Origin: Lunularia cruciata
Taxonomy: Eukaryota; Streptophyta; Marchantiopsida; Lunulariales; Lunulariaceae
Direction: 5' to 3'
Length of the DNA: 64,000 nucleotides
Assembly (NCBI GenBank): GCA_948567375.1
Contig: OX419757.1
Span: 11,036,001 to 11,100,000 of the forward strand
Part shown: piece after piece, positions 43,641 to 54,230 of the stretch
Numbering within the stretch: position 1 is the stretch's first letter
Layout of the letters: every line of letters starts with the position of its first letter
Translations under genes and position numbers: made by a program
Notes under the pieces: generated by a model
Database searches by the model: none
Seen by the model: the letters and a program-made list of their open reading frames with translations, nothing else
What the model was told of the DNA's origin: nothing

Positions 43641-45400
43641 TATAGCTCTTCATCAGGAAATCAATCATTGATTTCCAAATCTTGGTCTTGAGTTTCCAAC
43701 CTGGATAAGAAGTCCGCATTTGAATGCGAAGCTCCTTTCCGTACTTGTACAATGTATGTGAATTATTTTAACAACAAGATCCATCGTGCAATTCACCAGG
43801 ACAAATCCGCCTTCTTGACTAAGTGTTGTAGTGCATAATGGTCCACATAGAAGACAAATTTGTATCCTAACAGATAGTGGCAAAATTTCTTGCAGGCATA
43901 CACCATACCGAGGGCTTCTCTTTTAGTTGTTGAGTAGTTCTTTTCAGAAACCGAAAGTTGTCGGCTGGCATAATACACCGGGTAGTCCTTTTTCTTCTTG
44001 TCCTTTTGACTTAAGACAACTCCGATGGCCATGGACAAAGTGTCCACATACACATGAAAAGGGACGTCCCAATTTGGGGCCCTCATGACTGGTGCTTCAA
44101 CCAGTTTCTTCTTCAATACCTAGAAAGCTTCTTCTTGAGTTGCTCCCCACAGATAATCTTTGGATTTCTTCAGAAGCTTGGTAAGTGGTGCAGCAAGCAC
44201 GGCATAGTTTGACACAAAGCGTCTGTAGTATCCGACATGTCCTAAGAAGGCTCTCAGCTCCTAGAGGTTCTTCGGGGATTCCAACGCTGTAATTACTTTG
44301 ACCTTCTCGACATCCACTTCAATTCCTCGGTTTGACACTCGATGCCCCAGAAGAATTCCTTCCTTCATTGCAAAGAAGCATTTCTCTAGGTGTAATGACA
44401 AACCGGCAAAACGACACCTTTCAAAAGTTTGGCAAAGGTAATCTATATGTACATCTCTTCGCCCAAACACACGAAAATCATCAATGAAGACCTCCACAAA
44501 TTTTTGCAGGAAATCTTTGAATATTGAATTCATCATCCTTTGGAAAGTAGCAGGAGCATTACACAACCCAAAGAGCATTTGATTGTAAACGAAAGTGCCC
44601 CAATCAGTTGTAAATGTGGTTTTGTCCTTGTCTTCTTCTCGAATGGATACTTGATTGTATCCTGAAAATCCATCGAGAAACCTATAGCATGGATGACCAG
44701 CTACTTGGTCCAGAATTGTGTCTGTAAATGGTAAAGGATGATGATCCTTCTTGGTGACTGCATTTAATTTGCAAAAATCTTGGTACACTCAAATTTTTCC
44801 GGTCTTCTTCTTTGGAACGATGACAATGGGTGAAACCCACTCACTGCTTAGAACCGGGAAAATTACTCCGGCTCCTAAGTACTTATCAACTTCGTCTTTT
44901 ACTAGGAGAGAGTACTTCGGGTTCAGGTGGTATTGTCTTTGCCGAACCAGAACTGCACCTTCGACCAAATCAATCCGATGCTCACCAAATTCTCGTGGAA
45001 TTCCTGGCATTTGGTCGATAGACCAGGCGAATACATCCTGGAACTCTATAAACAGGGCAGTGTATCCTACCAACTCCTCTACGGTGACTGTCTTTGAAAA
45101 TTTTAAAATCTTTTCTTCAGTCAAGACCACATCTTGACAGTCATCGGGGTTAATGACACCTTCTATGTGACTTACTCGGCTCAACCCGAGTCGTACTGCC
45201 GTCAAACCCCCTTCCTCCAAGTCTTGTTTGCCCGAGGCAATGTCATATGGGTTTTCATCGTCGACGTCTACCTCGTAGCACTCCAAATAATTTACTTGGA
45301 CATTGGCTTCGGAGTCCTCCAAAGACAAAGATGATGAATCTTTGGATTCATCCTCGTCTTCTGACGAAGTAGTTTCTCCAAGATGAGGCACCTTCGTCCA
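43641..45400 (-). pseudogene. Element G reverse transcriptase and RNase H
   Basis: RT from the HRIDLVEGAVLVRQRQY region, then EWVSPIVIVPKKKTGKI. A stop falls near 44789, then YQDFCKLNAVTKKDHHPLPF, GFSGYNQVSI, LFGLCNAPATFQRMM and VEVFIDDFRVFG (catalytic Asp pair). The frame breaks near 44261 (GAG to TAG in KNLXELRAF). RNase H keeps FHVYVDTLSMAIG (first Asp), YYASRQLSVSEKNYSTT and VDHYALQHL. A stop follows near 43770. G provides the reference for the RNase H deletion in E and the RT deletion in F. Confidence 0.9.
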
Positions 45401-45830
45401 ACTTACCGTTACCAGCTTTTGTTCTTTAGACAAAATGTCTTTGAATCGTAATTTTTGCTGGTGCCAATCCACCATAACCTGGGCACTGTACAACCAGTGC
45501 CTCCCGATCAAGAGAGGGTAGCCAGTTTTCGTTACAGTTTTCATTACAGGTCTTAACACAATGTAGTTTAACTTAAAAGGCACCCCTCCAATGATTGTGG
45601 TAATATTTGACAGCATGCCCAAGGGCCGTCTCCTGGTTTGATCCGCAAACTTAAGAATCCGGGGTGTTGGTTCAAATGTTGTGTACCCCAGTCAATGTGC
45701 AGTGTCTTCTGTCATGACATTTACACCCGACCCCAAATCAATGGGTATGGATGTAATCATGCAGCCTGCTATCTCCACATCCACCTCAGGAGATCCCAAG
45801 TCTTCTTGTTCAATACGATAAATTGCGGGC
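45401..45830 (-). pseudogene. Element G aspartic protease
   Basis: The active-site region reads SIPIDLGSGVNVM, with Leu in place of the Ser/Thr of the Asp-Ser/Thr-Gly triad. A stop near 45692 interrupts just after. YPLLIGRHWLYSAQVMVDWH follows (Arg-Pro changed to Arg-His). The same Leu is present in F but not in E. Confidence 0.85.
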
Positions 45831-48391
45831 AAGTCCTTCTTCGTCATCGCCCTCACTTTCTTGAGAGCTGAGCTTAGCTGCTTTTTATAGAGCTTATTGT
45901 CCTCCCATAATTGCTTAAACGTGACATTCGTGCTTGTAGACGCCATATCTGCCACAATATTGTACTATGGGACTCCTCCCAATTTCTCCCGCTTCATCTT
46001 TGGCTTTGGTTCTGAATTGTATGCCGGTTCAAAGCGAACTTCGGGATGCTTGAGGATGGTAACCGGTGGGCGTGGGTGGTTGACCCGATGATCATCGGGT
46101 TGACCAACTTTGGCCTGAATCAGGTCTTTTACTTCAGACCTGATATCTGCCGGAAATACGGAGGTTTGCGTCTTTGCATTTGCCTCCACACTCATCTCCC
46201 GCATGCGTAGTACTGCTTCATTAATTTCTCTTTGCAAAGCTTTGGCTTTAGCTTTTGCTAGGACCTTTTCTTCTTTTGCGGAGAGAATAGCTTTTGGTCG
46301 CCGTCTCGTCATTTTCCGGGAGGAAGACAACGACATACTTGTTTCTTTGGAACCTCAATCCTTTCTCTCCGCACAAGTTTCTACTTTCAAAATTTTGAGG
46401 TCCGGCCAATCCCCTTCTAAAGTTGGACTCCCTTCTTGAGGCCTCTCTTCCTCGAGTGTAATACAATTGACGTTAGTGTCCCCCTTAGCTTGGAGCGCAG
46501 CACGCTTAGCGGGAGTTTGAACATACTTGACAGGGGGCTTCAAATTGGGTGGTTGCGGGCACTGGTTTCTTGTGTGCCCCGATCCTTTGCAATTCCCACA
46601 CAGGGGTACGTACTCCATTTGTCGTCTTGGCTCCGGACAATTTGGAGACCAATGTCCCATTGAGCCACAATTGTAACAAGCACCTGGTGCCACATTTTGA
46701 GGTCTATTCTGACCACCCATCGGGGGTCTTCGTGGAGGAACAGTAGGATTGTACTCCCGTGGTCCAAACCTAGGACCTTGATATGATGGGCTTGATGGAG
46801 GTTGTGTATCTTGGGTTTGATATACCGTATCTTCTTCTTCGCCTTGATCCCATCCAGGAACCCAATCTATTTGTTGCACTAGAAATGCCGTGCGAGTTAA
46901 ACACTCCGTATTAGCGTGGCCGGATTTACCACATGCCGTGCACCATACGTTTGGTTGTCCAAATGACGGGGGTTTTCTTTGGTCCTTCGTTCCAATCATC
47001 TGAATTTTAAAATCCACAAACTCTTTAATCAAAGTTTCCAACTTGTGATCCGCCTTGGATGTATTCTTTACTGGCGGTGTTATAGGCTTTTTTCCCCCAC
47101 GTCTTCATATCTTTCTCTGCTTGGGTTCTTCGTCCAATTCTAAAGAAGAACTAGAAGAAGTGAAGGATTCTTCCAAAGAAGGAGAAGTACTACATGAAGC
47201 TCTTCGTCTTGGCTTTTTGCCTTTCTTCTCACGATTTCTTCGACTATTGGATGAGTTAGAATGAGCCGCCTCATATCGGGCAACATGTTTGAGGACTTTG
47301 TCCAGAGAGGTTACATTTCTCTCCCTTGCAAAGATTTGAATCTCTGGTGAAAGTGCACCAAGAAACCAGGTAATGGCTTGGGCATCGGAATACCCCACCA
47401 CCCCGGATTGCTTCGAAACTTGGTTTAATAAGGCCATGAACCGCTCAGGGTAATCTCTCAATTTTTCCTTCTTTCCTTGATCCAAATCATTTAGTGCCGC
47501 GAAGACACTCGTGTCATAATCCACCTCCCAAAATCATTCCAAGAAGCCATTCCATAAGTCTGCCCAGTCTGTTGGGGTAAATCCCTTTTGCGTTACATGA
47601 GTATACCAGCTGCGAGCCTTCTTTCGGAGCAGACTTGGAAAAATCCGCAGTCGATCCGCAAAGTCATGTTCCTTGTTGGCAAAGGAAATGACTTTGAATT
47701 CCTCAATGAATTTGTCAGGATCTTCGTCTTGCTCTGTACCTTTGTACTTTTGATAAGCATGTCGGGTAACGGGTAACGAAGACATCGTTCGGTGCGGCAG
47801 ATTTGGTTGTGGTAAGTTTGAACTTACGGGAACCGCAGAGCTACTTGGTATGGACGCCGTGTTGTCTGCCCACGGGTTCCAATTTGTTGAGTTCAAATTG
47901 GGGTTGTCTTCGACAATTTCTTCTTCTTTGGTGGTGTCAACTTCAACCCGATCAGAAGTAAGAGGGTCTACAGCTTCCGTATGATCTTCAAATCTTTTTT
48001 GGGATAACCAAGGAATTTTTTGTACCAGATGTTGACACTCTTCCTCCGTAAGTGTTCGAGTTGTCTTTTCTCAAACGAACTTCTTAATGAAATCAACTTC
48101 CTTTACAGCTTTAGGGGAAGTCGGTGTACTGGGTCATAGCGCGTATGTCTGCCCGCTCGAGTCTTTCTTGGTCTTGGCAGACGGGGATGAAAAGTAGCCT
48201 TGCCAACCTCCTTTGTGTTTCTTTTGATCAAGTTTGCACAAGGCTGCTTGTACTTTGTGCAGAAGTTGAAAGTCCAATTCTTCTCGTTCAATTTTGTCTG
48301 AAGTGTATGGGGCTTTCAAACATTCATCTTCCTCACTCTACACCGCTCGTCTTTGAGTCCTCTTGTCTCGTTGTTCTCTTGATGCAGACAT
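45831..48391 (-). pseudogene. Element G gag
   Basis: ATG at 48391 (MSASREQRDKRTQRRA), with a stop shortly after. The capsid-like frame 47896-47534 includes TRHAYQKYKGTEQDEDPDKF and ends at the TGA shared with E and F (47534-47536, after FLE). The next frame holds AITWFLGALSPEIQIFARER. Nucleocapsid (47041-46355) has three good knuckles: CTACGKSGHANTEC, CYNCGSMGHWSPNC and CGNCKGSGHTRNQC. A Lys/Glu-rich region follows in 46336-45965, then the LPAIYRIEQEDLGSPE junction into protease. Confidence 0.88.
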
Positions 48392-48454
48392 TCATATTGC
48401 ATGAACACCTAGTTTCGAATTTGGCTTCGTGTTCTTCCACTTCCAAGATTTGTA

Positions 48455-48472
48455 TCCCCGGCAGCGGCACCA
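48455..48472 (-). other. Primer binding site of element G
   Basis: The minus strand reads TGGTGCCGCTGCCGGGGA, differing from the E site by one C-to-T change. It lies 7 bp inside the 5' LTR boundary and is of tRNA-Asp type. Confidence 0.8.
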
Positions 48473-48479
48473 AAAATCA

Positions 48480-51400
48480 TGTGACAACCCGGCAAATATC
48501 CCTTTTGCGGTAATCAGGTAAGTAAAGTTTGTTCCCACAGAGATAAGATCCAAAATTGGTTAAATACAAAGTCAAAAGTCACAATTGCAATTCTTCTTGA
48601 TTGCTTCTTTAATCTCTCAGGTAGAAACTACACCCAAAAGAGAGTAACAAGCTCATAATCTTGACAACTTGTCACAAATACGCACATATAATCACATCAT
48701 AGTAAATTCTGTCCAAACAACTCTTGATTGTGATGATTCAGATTCTCCCGAAGACGGCACTTCACTGCAAAGACCGATTTTGCCTCAGAATTGTGTTCCA
48801 CCCCTCCACTGAAGGCACAACTTCCTTGATCAAAATTGCTTCACATCAACTTTGTGCTGCACTCACAAATGCAAAATACTAACAACACTACAATTCCTCT
48901 TAGATCTGTCAAGGCATTGCTCCGATGCACTTCACTCAGGATCAAACACACAGAATGAAGATCAAGGTTGCAGATTCCAACATCCACAAGCACATTGACT
49001 TGCACTTCAGAATTCTCCACACACTCACAAATACAAACACAAAATTGACAATCAGAATTAAGCTTAAGCAACGAGTACTGAGAACAACACTTTGCTTTAT
49101 CTATCTTCAGAAATTTGGATACTGAATAACATCATACTGCAAATGCTCCCCTTAAATACTGAAGCAAATGGCAGATTTGCCTACCTAGGCCTCGCTTCCT
49201 AACATCTCTTCCTACCTACAGATCCCAAGTGACAGTCTATCTCTTTATATCTGCCTCTTCCTATCTTAAAATTGAATTTTATCCTGATCCAATGTCGACT
49301 TCATCATCGGCTTCCAAACCCAATGATCTTCCTACTATTTCACCTTCTTTGGGTATGACTGATTCTACTAATTTCTTTACTAATTCTACAACTTCTTCCT
49401 ACAATCTGTAATTGAACTTTGGTTTACTCCATCTACACTCTTATTTCCCGACCCACTCTTCTCTAATGTGTCAATTCTCAAGTCCGATGACACCTGAATT
49501 CCTACTTCTGCAACATCGGGTTTCCTCTCTATTGTCACACTATTCCGGATCTTCTTTAATTCCAAATTGACTAGATCTAATCTAAGACTAACATTATTCT
49601 CTACTTCCAACATTTTCCTATCTACTCGTTCTCTCAACCAAATCAGCAAGGTGTTCATGTCCACATCCTTGGCTCTTCGCTTCCGAGTTTCCTGCACAAG
49701 TAACTTCAACTCATGCAGATGAGCTTCTTCCAATCTTCCTTCAGCCTCCGTGCTTAAAATTGCTCGTAATCTCCCAGCAAGGTCTCCTACTGATTCCGAT
49801 ACGTATCCTTGAGAACGCTCCACCTTCAACTCCACCTGATACATTTGCAACTCGTCTTTGTACTGTGCAGCAAGCATCTTCTTTTCCTCTGCATACTGCA
49901 CTTTCTGCTGCTCCGCACTCTCGACAAGTTCACGCAAATGCTCTTCTTCTTCTTGCCTAGACGCCAATTCTCTCTGCCATGCTTGATCTTTTGTGGTGGC
50001 ACTCTCCTTCAAGCTGTCCAATTCTTGCTCCATCACGATATTCAACGCCTTAAACATTCTTGACATTCTCGACGCGCACATTACTCACCTCCTCCTGCAT
50101 CTTGCTAAGCCACATCGCTTGCTCCTTCAACTCTCCGGCTTGCTTTTGCTGGTTCTTCTCCTTCTCTGCACAACTCTCTTGTAGCTCGCTCAGCATTTTC
50201 TTCCTCAAGTCTTCCTTTCTTTGAAGATCTTCAATTTCTGCACTTCTTTGGATTTGATGCGCCTGGAGCTCTTTCACTTGCTTCAGCAGATGCTTTACCA
50301 CCTGCAACTCATTCATCCCCTTTCTGTGAAATTGGGGAATTCCTCTCCAATGTTCCTTCAACATTTCCAGCAATGGTGTGACCACCGTCGTTAAATATGA
50401 TATCCCGCCAAAATTTTCTTCTTCATCATTGCCTCCTTTGTCTGGAGTCTTTTCCTATGTCATCGGCTCCTTCATCCGAAGTCTTGACCTTTGTATCTTC
50501 ATAGTGTCAGCACTATCTTCGTCTTGGCCTCTTGAACTCGGGCCTGCGGGATATTCCTTCTTTGCTTCGGGTTTTGGCTTGTTCTCCACCATTACCTTGC
50601 CTGCTTCACTCACCACCACTGATTGGTGGACTTTGGGCTCTCCCTCACTTTCACTACCCGACTCCCCACTCTTCAACGTGAGCTCTTCTTTGTTTGAGTC
50701 TTCTTCTTGCGACTCAGTTTCTTTATCCAACTCTGATCCTAAAGATGCTCTTCTGGAGACATTAGTGGTCTTCAACATCAGCCTCCGTGTCTTATGTTGG
50801 ATGGGTGATGGTTTAGCTTCTTCGGGTTTACTTCTCTTCTTTGTCTTTGGACTGGCGACATCTTTGATCTTCCACTGTCTCGTTCTCGCAAAGTATTCGT
50901 CATTTGCCCTCGGCTGAAGCATGTATTGTTGCTCCTCTTTGTTGGCTTCTTGTCTCAAATCAGGGTGCATGTGGGAGACCATACAATGCCGCTCGTCTTC
51001 AGAGAGCAAGTTTAGGCCAAAGTAGAGATGTGCTGCGAATGGCACAAAATAATGCGGTGGCGAGGCCATTTGCCAATTCACTACCATCTGCCTGGTTCGG
51101 TGATGGAAACACTTCGCCCAATTCACAGGTACCCCTGCAAACATCTGGTGGAAGAAGACCGCCTACTGCATGGTTACATACGTGGTTCGCTCCGGCTTGA
51201 ACATGGCCATCATCGCCCCTACAATACTTCTTTGGATCGGGTCTTGATAGGACTCCACCTTGTACCCATTCGTAGTTCTTGGAGCAAAAAACAAATTACG
51301 AATTTCCGCCGTCTCCTCTGCAGCATCACACTTCTGATAGAAGGTGATTCCTGTCGGCTCTCCTGCTTCTCTCCCCAGGACCAACTTCCAATCCGACTCA

Positions 51401-52168
51401 GTCCATTGAGCCAGATTGCCTCTCTTCCCCTCCACTTCGGGACCCTCCTCACAATTACTGGCAGCAATTTCTGCCATTACTCCCGGGAAACTAAAATTCC
51501 AATTCCAGGCTAAAAAGGTGATACAAAGTCTCACCAAGACTTCAATCCTTGCTACTACATCTACCCTTCAAATTGCAAAACCTCTCACTGCCAGCACGTT
51601 GGTCACCTTCTTTGCCATGATTTGTTCTCTCGTTCTACGCTGTTGGAAGATCAACCCCTCTCATGGACGAGACACTCTAACTCCCACACGGTTTCGGAAA
51701 ATTTCACTCTCGACGGGCTTCCGGACACGCATTCATGCAGGATGACTACTCAAAGGAATTGGAAATTTACTCAGCAAATTCAACTTCCCCCTGCGCATTC
51801 ATTTATATTGCCCCAAATCATAGTCATTCTTCAGTCAATTTTGTCTGTGAGTTTCTCTCTTCTGCGTGCTCTCCCCGTCACTGTCAAGACATGCTTCTTC
51901 TGCCCCCGCCATTTCTTGAAATGTACTTTCTTGCCACGTACCAAGGTTGTTAAACGGTTTTCATCATTCCTGCGTTTTCCAACCCAAAGATGATGCTTCT
52001 GGCATACTCCTCTTCCGAGTACCTCCATCATCGGATCCGATGTCAGCTTCTTTGGCTTTCTTCCGAAGTTACTTTCACCTCTTCTTTGTTTGCAATTTGT
52101 CTTTTCCATGCTTACTTCGTCTCTTAAACACTACTAACCATAAAAAAACAAAAAATGTGGGTACCACA
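48480..52168 (-). repeat. 5' LTR of element G
   Basis: 3689 bp, starting TGTGGTACCCAC and ending TTGTCACA on the minus strand. It has no X insertion, so it serves as the empty-site comparison for X. The upstream region is 51799-52168 and the non-coding tail 48480-49278. Confidence 0.93.
49279..51798 (-). pseudogene. LTR-borne coiled-coil protein gene, 5' LTR of element G
   Basis: ATG at 51798 (MRRGKLNLLSKF, as in the 3' LTR). It contains VRLCITFLAWNWNFSFPGVM, WTESDWKLVLGREAGEPTG, TTNGYKVESYQDP and HYFVPFAAHLYFGLN. Stops occur near 51540 and 51163. The acidic middle is about 50590-50760 and the coiled coil 50385-49400. A frame change near 50060 has removed a short segment that is present in the 3' LTR copy. 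The end is DEVDIGSG. The overall span of 840 codons agrees with the other copies. Confidence 0.78.
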
Positions 52169-52420
52169 TTGCCCATCTTAAATAAAATGTTGTGTTTAAG
52201 CTGGTAGGGCCTCATTTTCCTGAGAAAGACTGCCCTCTGCTTTGGGTCCATCCCTTCAGGACAATGGAGAGTATGCAGATAGTGATATTCTACTACATAC
52301 CTTGTACTTTGCATTGTTGATAATTGATACAACTCTTTGTCAGGGAACCAATTGTCAATTTCCCACTCCTGGTCTTGAGTTTCTAACCTGGACAGGAAGT
52401 CCACACTCGAATGCAAAGCT
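52169..52420 (-). pseudogene. Element F integrase N-terminus and RNase H end
   Basis: Contains the SSVDFLSRLETQDQEWEIDN and FLRKMRPYQLKHNILFKMGN segments. The frame is then interrupted by element G and continues at 13046. The right TSD of G, ttgcc, lies at 52169-52173. Confidence 0.85.
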
Positions 52421-53560
52421 CCCTTTTATACTTGTACAATATATGTGAATTCTTGTAACAACAAGATCCATCTTGCAATTTGCCTGGATAGATCTGCCTT
52501 TTTGACCAAATGTTGCAATGCGTAATGGTCAACATAGAAGACAAACTCGTATCCCAATAGATAGTGGCAAAATTTCTTGCAGGCATACACCATTCCGAGT
52601 GCTTCTCTTTTAGTCGTCAAATAGTTCTTTTCAGAAACTAAAAGTTGTTGGTTGGCATAATACACCGGGTGGTCCTTCTGACTTAAGACAACTCCGATGG
52701 CCATGGACAAAGTGTCCACATATACATGAAAAGGGATGTCCCAATTTGGAGCCCTCATAACTGGTGCTTCAACCAGCTTCTTCTTCAACACCTGGAAAGC
52801 TTCTTCTTGATTTGCTTCCCATAGATAGTCTTTGGATTTCTTCAGAAGCTTTGTAAGTGGTGCAACAAGCACTGCATAAATTAATCTAAATGTACATCTC
52901 TTTGCTTGAACACAAAAAAATCATCAATGAAAACTTCCACAAATTTTCGCAAGAAATCTTTGAAGATTGAATTCATCATCCGCTGGAAAGTAGCAGGAGC
53001 ATTACACAACCCAAAGGGCATTTGATTGTAAGCAAAAGTGCCCCAATCGGTCGTGAAGGTGGTCTTATCCTTGTCCTCTTCTCAAATGGATACTTGATTG
53101 TACCCTGAAAATCCATCGAGAAAGCTATAACAAGGATGACCCACTACTTGATCTAAAATTGTATCGATAAAAGGCAAGGGATGATGATCTTTCCTTGTGA
53201 CTGCGTTCAACTTCCGGAAGTCTTGGCACACTCGGATCTTCCTTGTTTTCTTCTTTCGGACAATGACAATGGGGGAAACCTATTCACTGCTTAAGACAGG
53301 GAAGATGATTTTGGCCTCTAAGTCCTTGTCGATTTCATCTTTCACCAAAAGTAAGTACTTCGGGTTCAGGCGGTATTGTCGCTGCCAAACCGGAACTACA
53401 CCTTCAACTAGATCAATCCGGTGTTCCTTGAATTCTCATGGAATACCCGGCATTTGATCAATAGACCAGGTGAATACATCCTGGAATTCTATAAACAGGG
53501 CAGTGTATCCTGCCAACTCCTCCAAAGTGACTGTCTTCTAAATTTTCAAAATTTAGAAGA
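52421..53560 (-). pseudogene. Element F reverse transcriptase and RNase H, with deletion
   Basis: RT segments EWVSPIVIV-like, GFSGYNQV, MPFGLCNAPATFQRMM and VEVFIDDFFVF are recognisable, with stops at the EW and IREE positions. At about 52878 roughly 230 bp is missing relative to G (about 44206-44439), removing the RT thumb and connection. RNase H (52872-52426) is open: [49 protein letters not shown] and VDHYALQHL. It lacks 5 residues after SQKD compared with E. A 41-bp palindrome at 53527-53567 disrupts the region before RT. Confidence 0.87.
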
Positions 53561-54230
53561 TAGTCACTTAATTCCTTCTGTTAATAAAACATCTTGATAG
53601 TCATTGAGGTTGATGACTCCTTCAACGTGGCTTACTTGGCTTAACCCGAGGTGAGCTGCCATCAAACCCCCTTCCTCCAAGTCAAGTTTACCCGAGGCAA
53701 GGTCATATGGATCTTTGTCTTCGACATCCACCTCGTAGCATTCCAAATAGTTAACTTGGACTTCGTCTTTGGATTTGTCTAAGGACAAAGACGGTGAGTC
53801 TTTGGATTCATCCTCCTCTTCCGACAAACTTGTTTCCCCGAGGTGGGGAACTTTTGTCCAACTCACAGTCACCAGCTTCTGATCTTTGGACAAAATGTCC
53901 TTGAATCTTAACTTCTGCTGATGCCAATCCACCACAACTTGGGCATTGTACAACCAGGGTCTTCCGATCAATAGAGGGTAACCAGTCTTTGTCACTGGTT
54001 GCAACCCAATGTAATTCAACTTGAAGGGAATCCCTCCAATGATCGTGGTTATGTTTGATAGCATGCACAAAGGCCATCTCTTGGTTTGGTCTACAAACTT
54101 CAACACTCGGGGTGTTGGCTCAAACATGTGATACCCGAGTCAATTTGCAATATCTTTGGTCATGACATTCACACCGGACCCCAAATCAATGGGTATTGAT
54201 GTGATCATGCACCCTGCAATCTCCGTGTCT
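53561..54230 (-). pseudogene. Element F aspartic protease and linker
   Basis: The active site SIPIDLGSGVNVM sits at the end of the long gag-protease frame. A stop falls after TKDIAN at 54140, then FEPTPRVLKFVDQTKRW, YPLLIGRPWLYNAQVVVDWH and the acidic DESKDSPSLSLD linker run to 53564. The Asp-Leu-Gly variant is shared with G. Confidence 0.85.

Larger units (their letters stand above)
13047..52168 (-). mobile_element. Element G: full-length family-2 giant-LTR gypsy element
   Basis: G sits inside the integrase of F with a perfect 5-bp TSD ttgcc at 13042-13046 and 52169-52173. The 5' LTR is 48480-52168 (3689 bp). The 3' LTR is 13047-16581 plus 41438-41603, split by insertion X. Internal sequence is 41604-48479, with solo LTR H inserted at 41738-42429. 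In one sampled 213-bp stretch the LTRs differ at about 8 positions. Confidence 0.93.
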
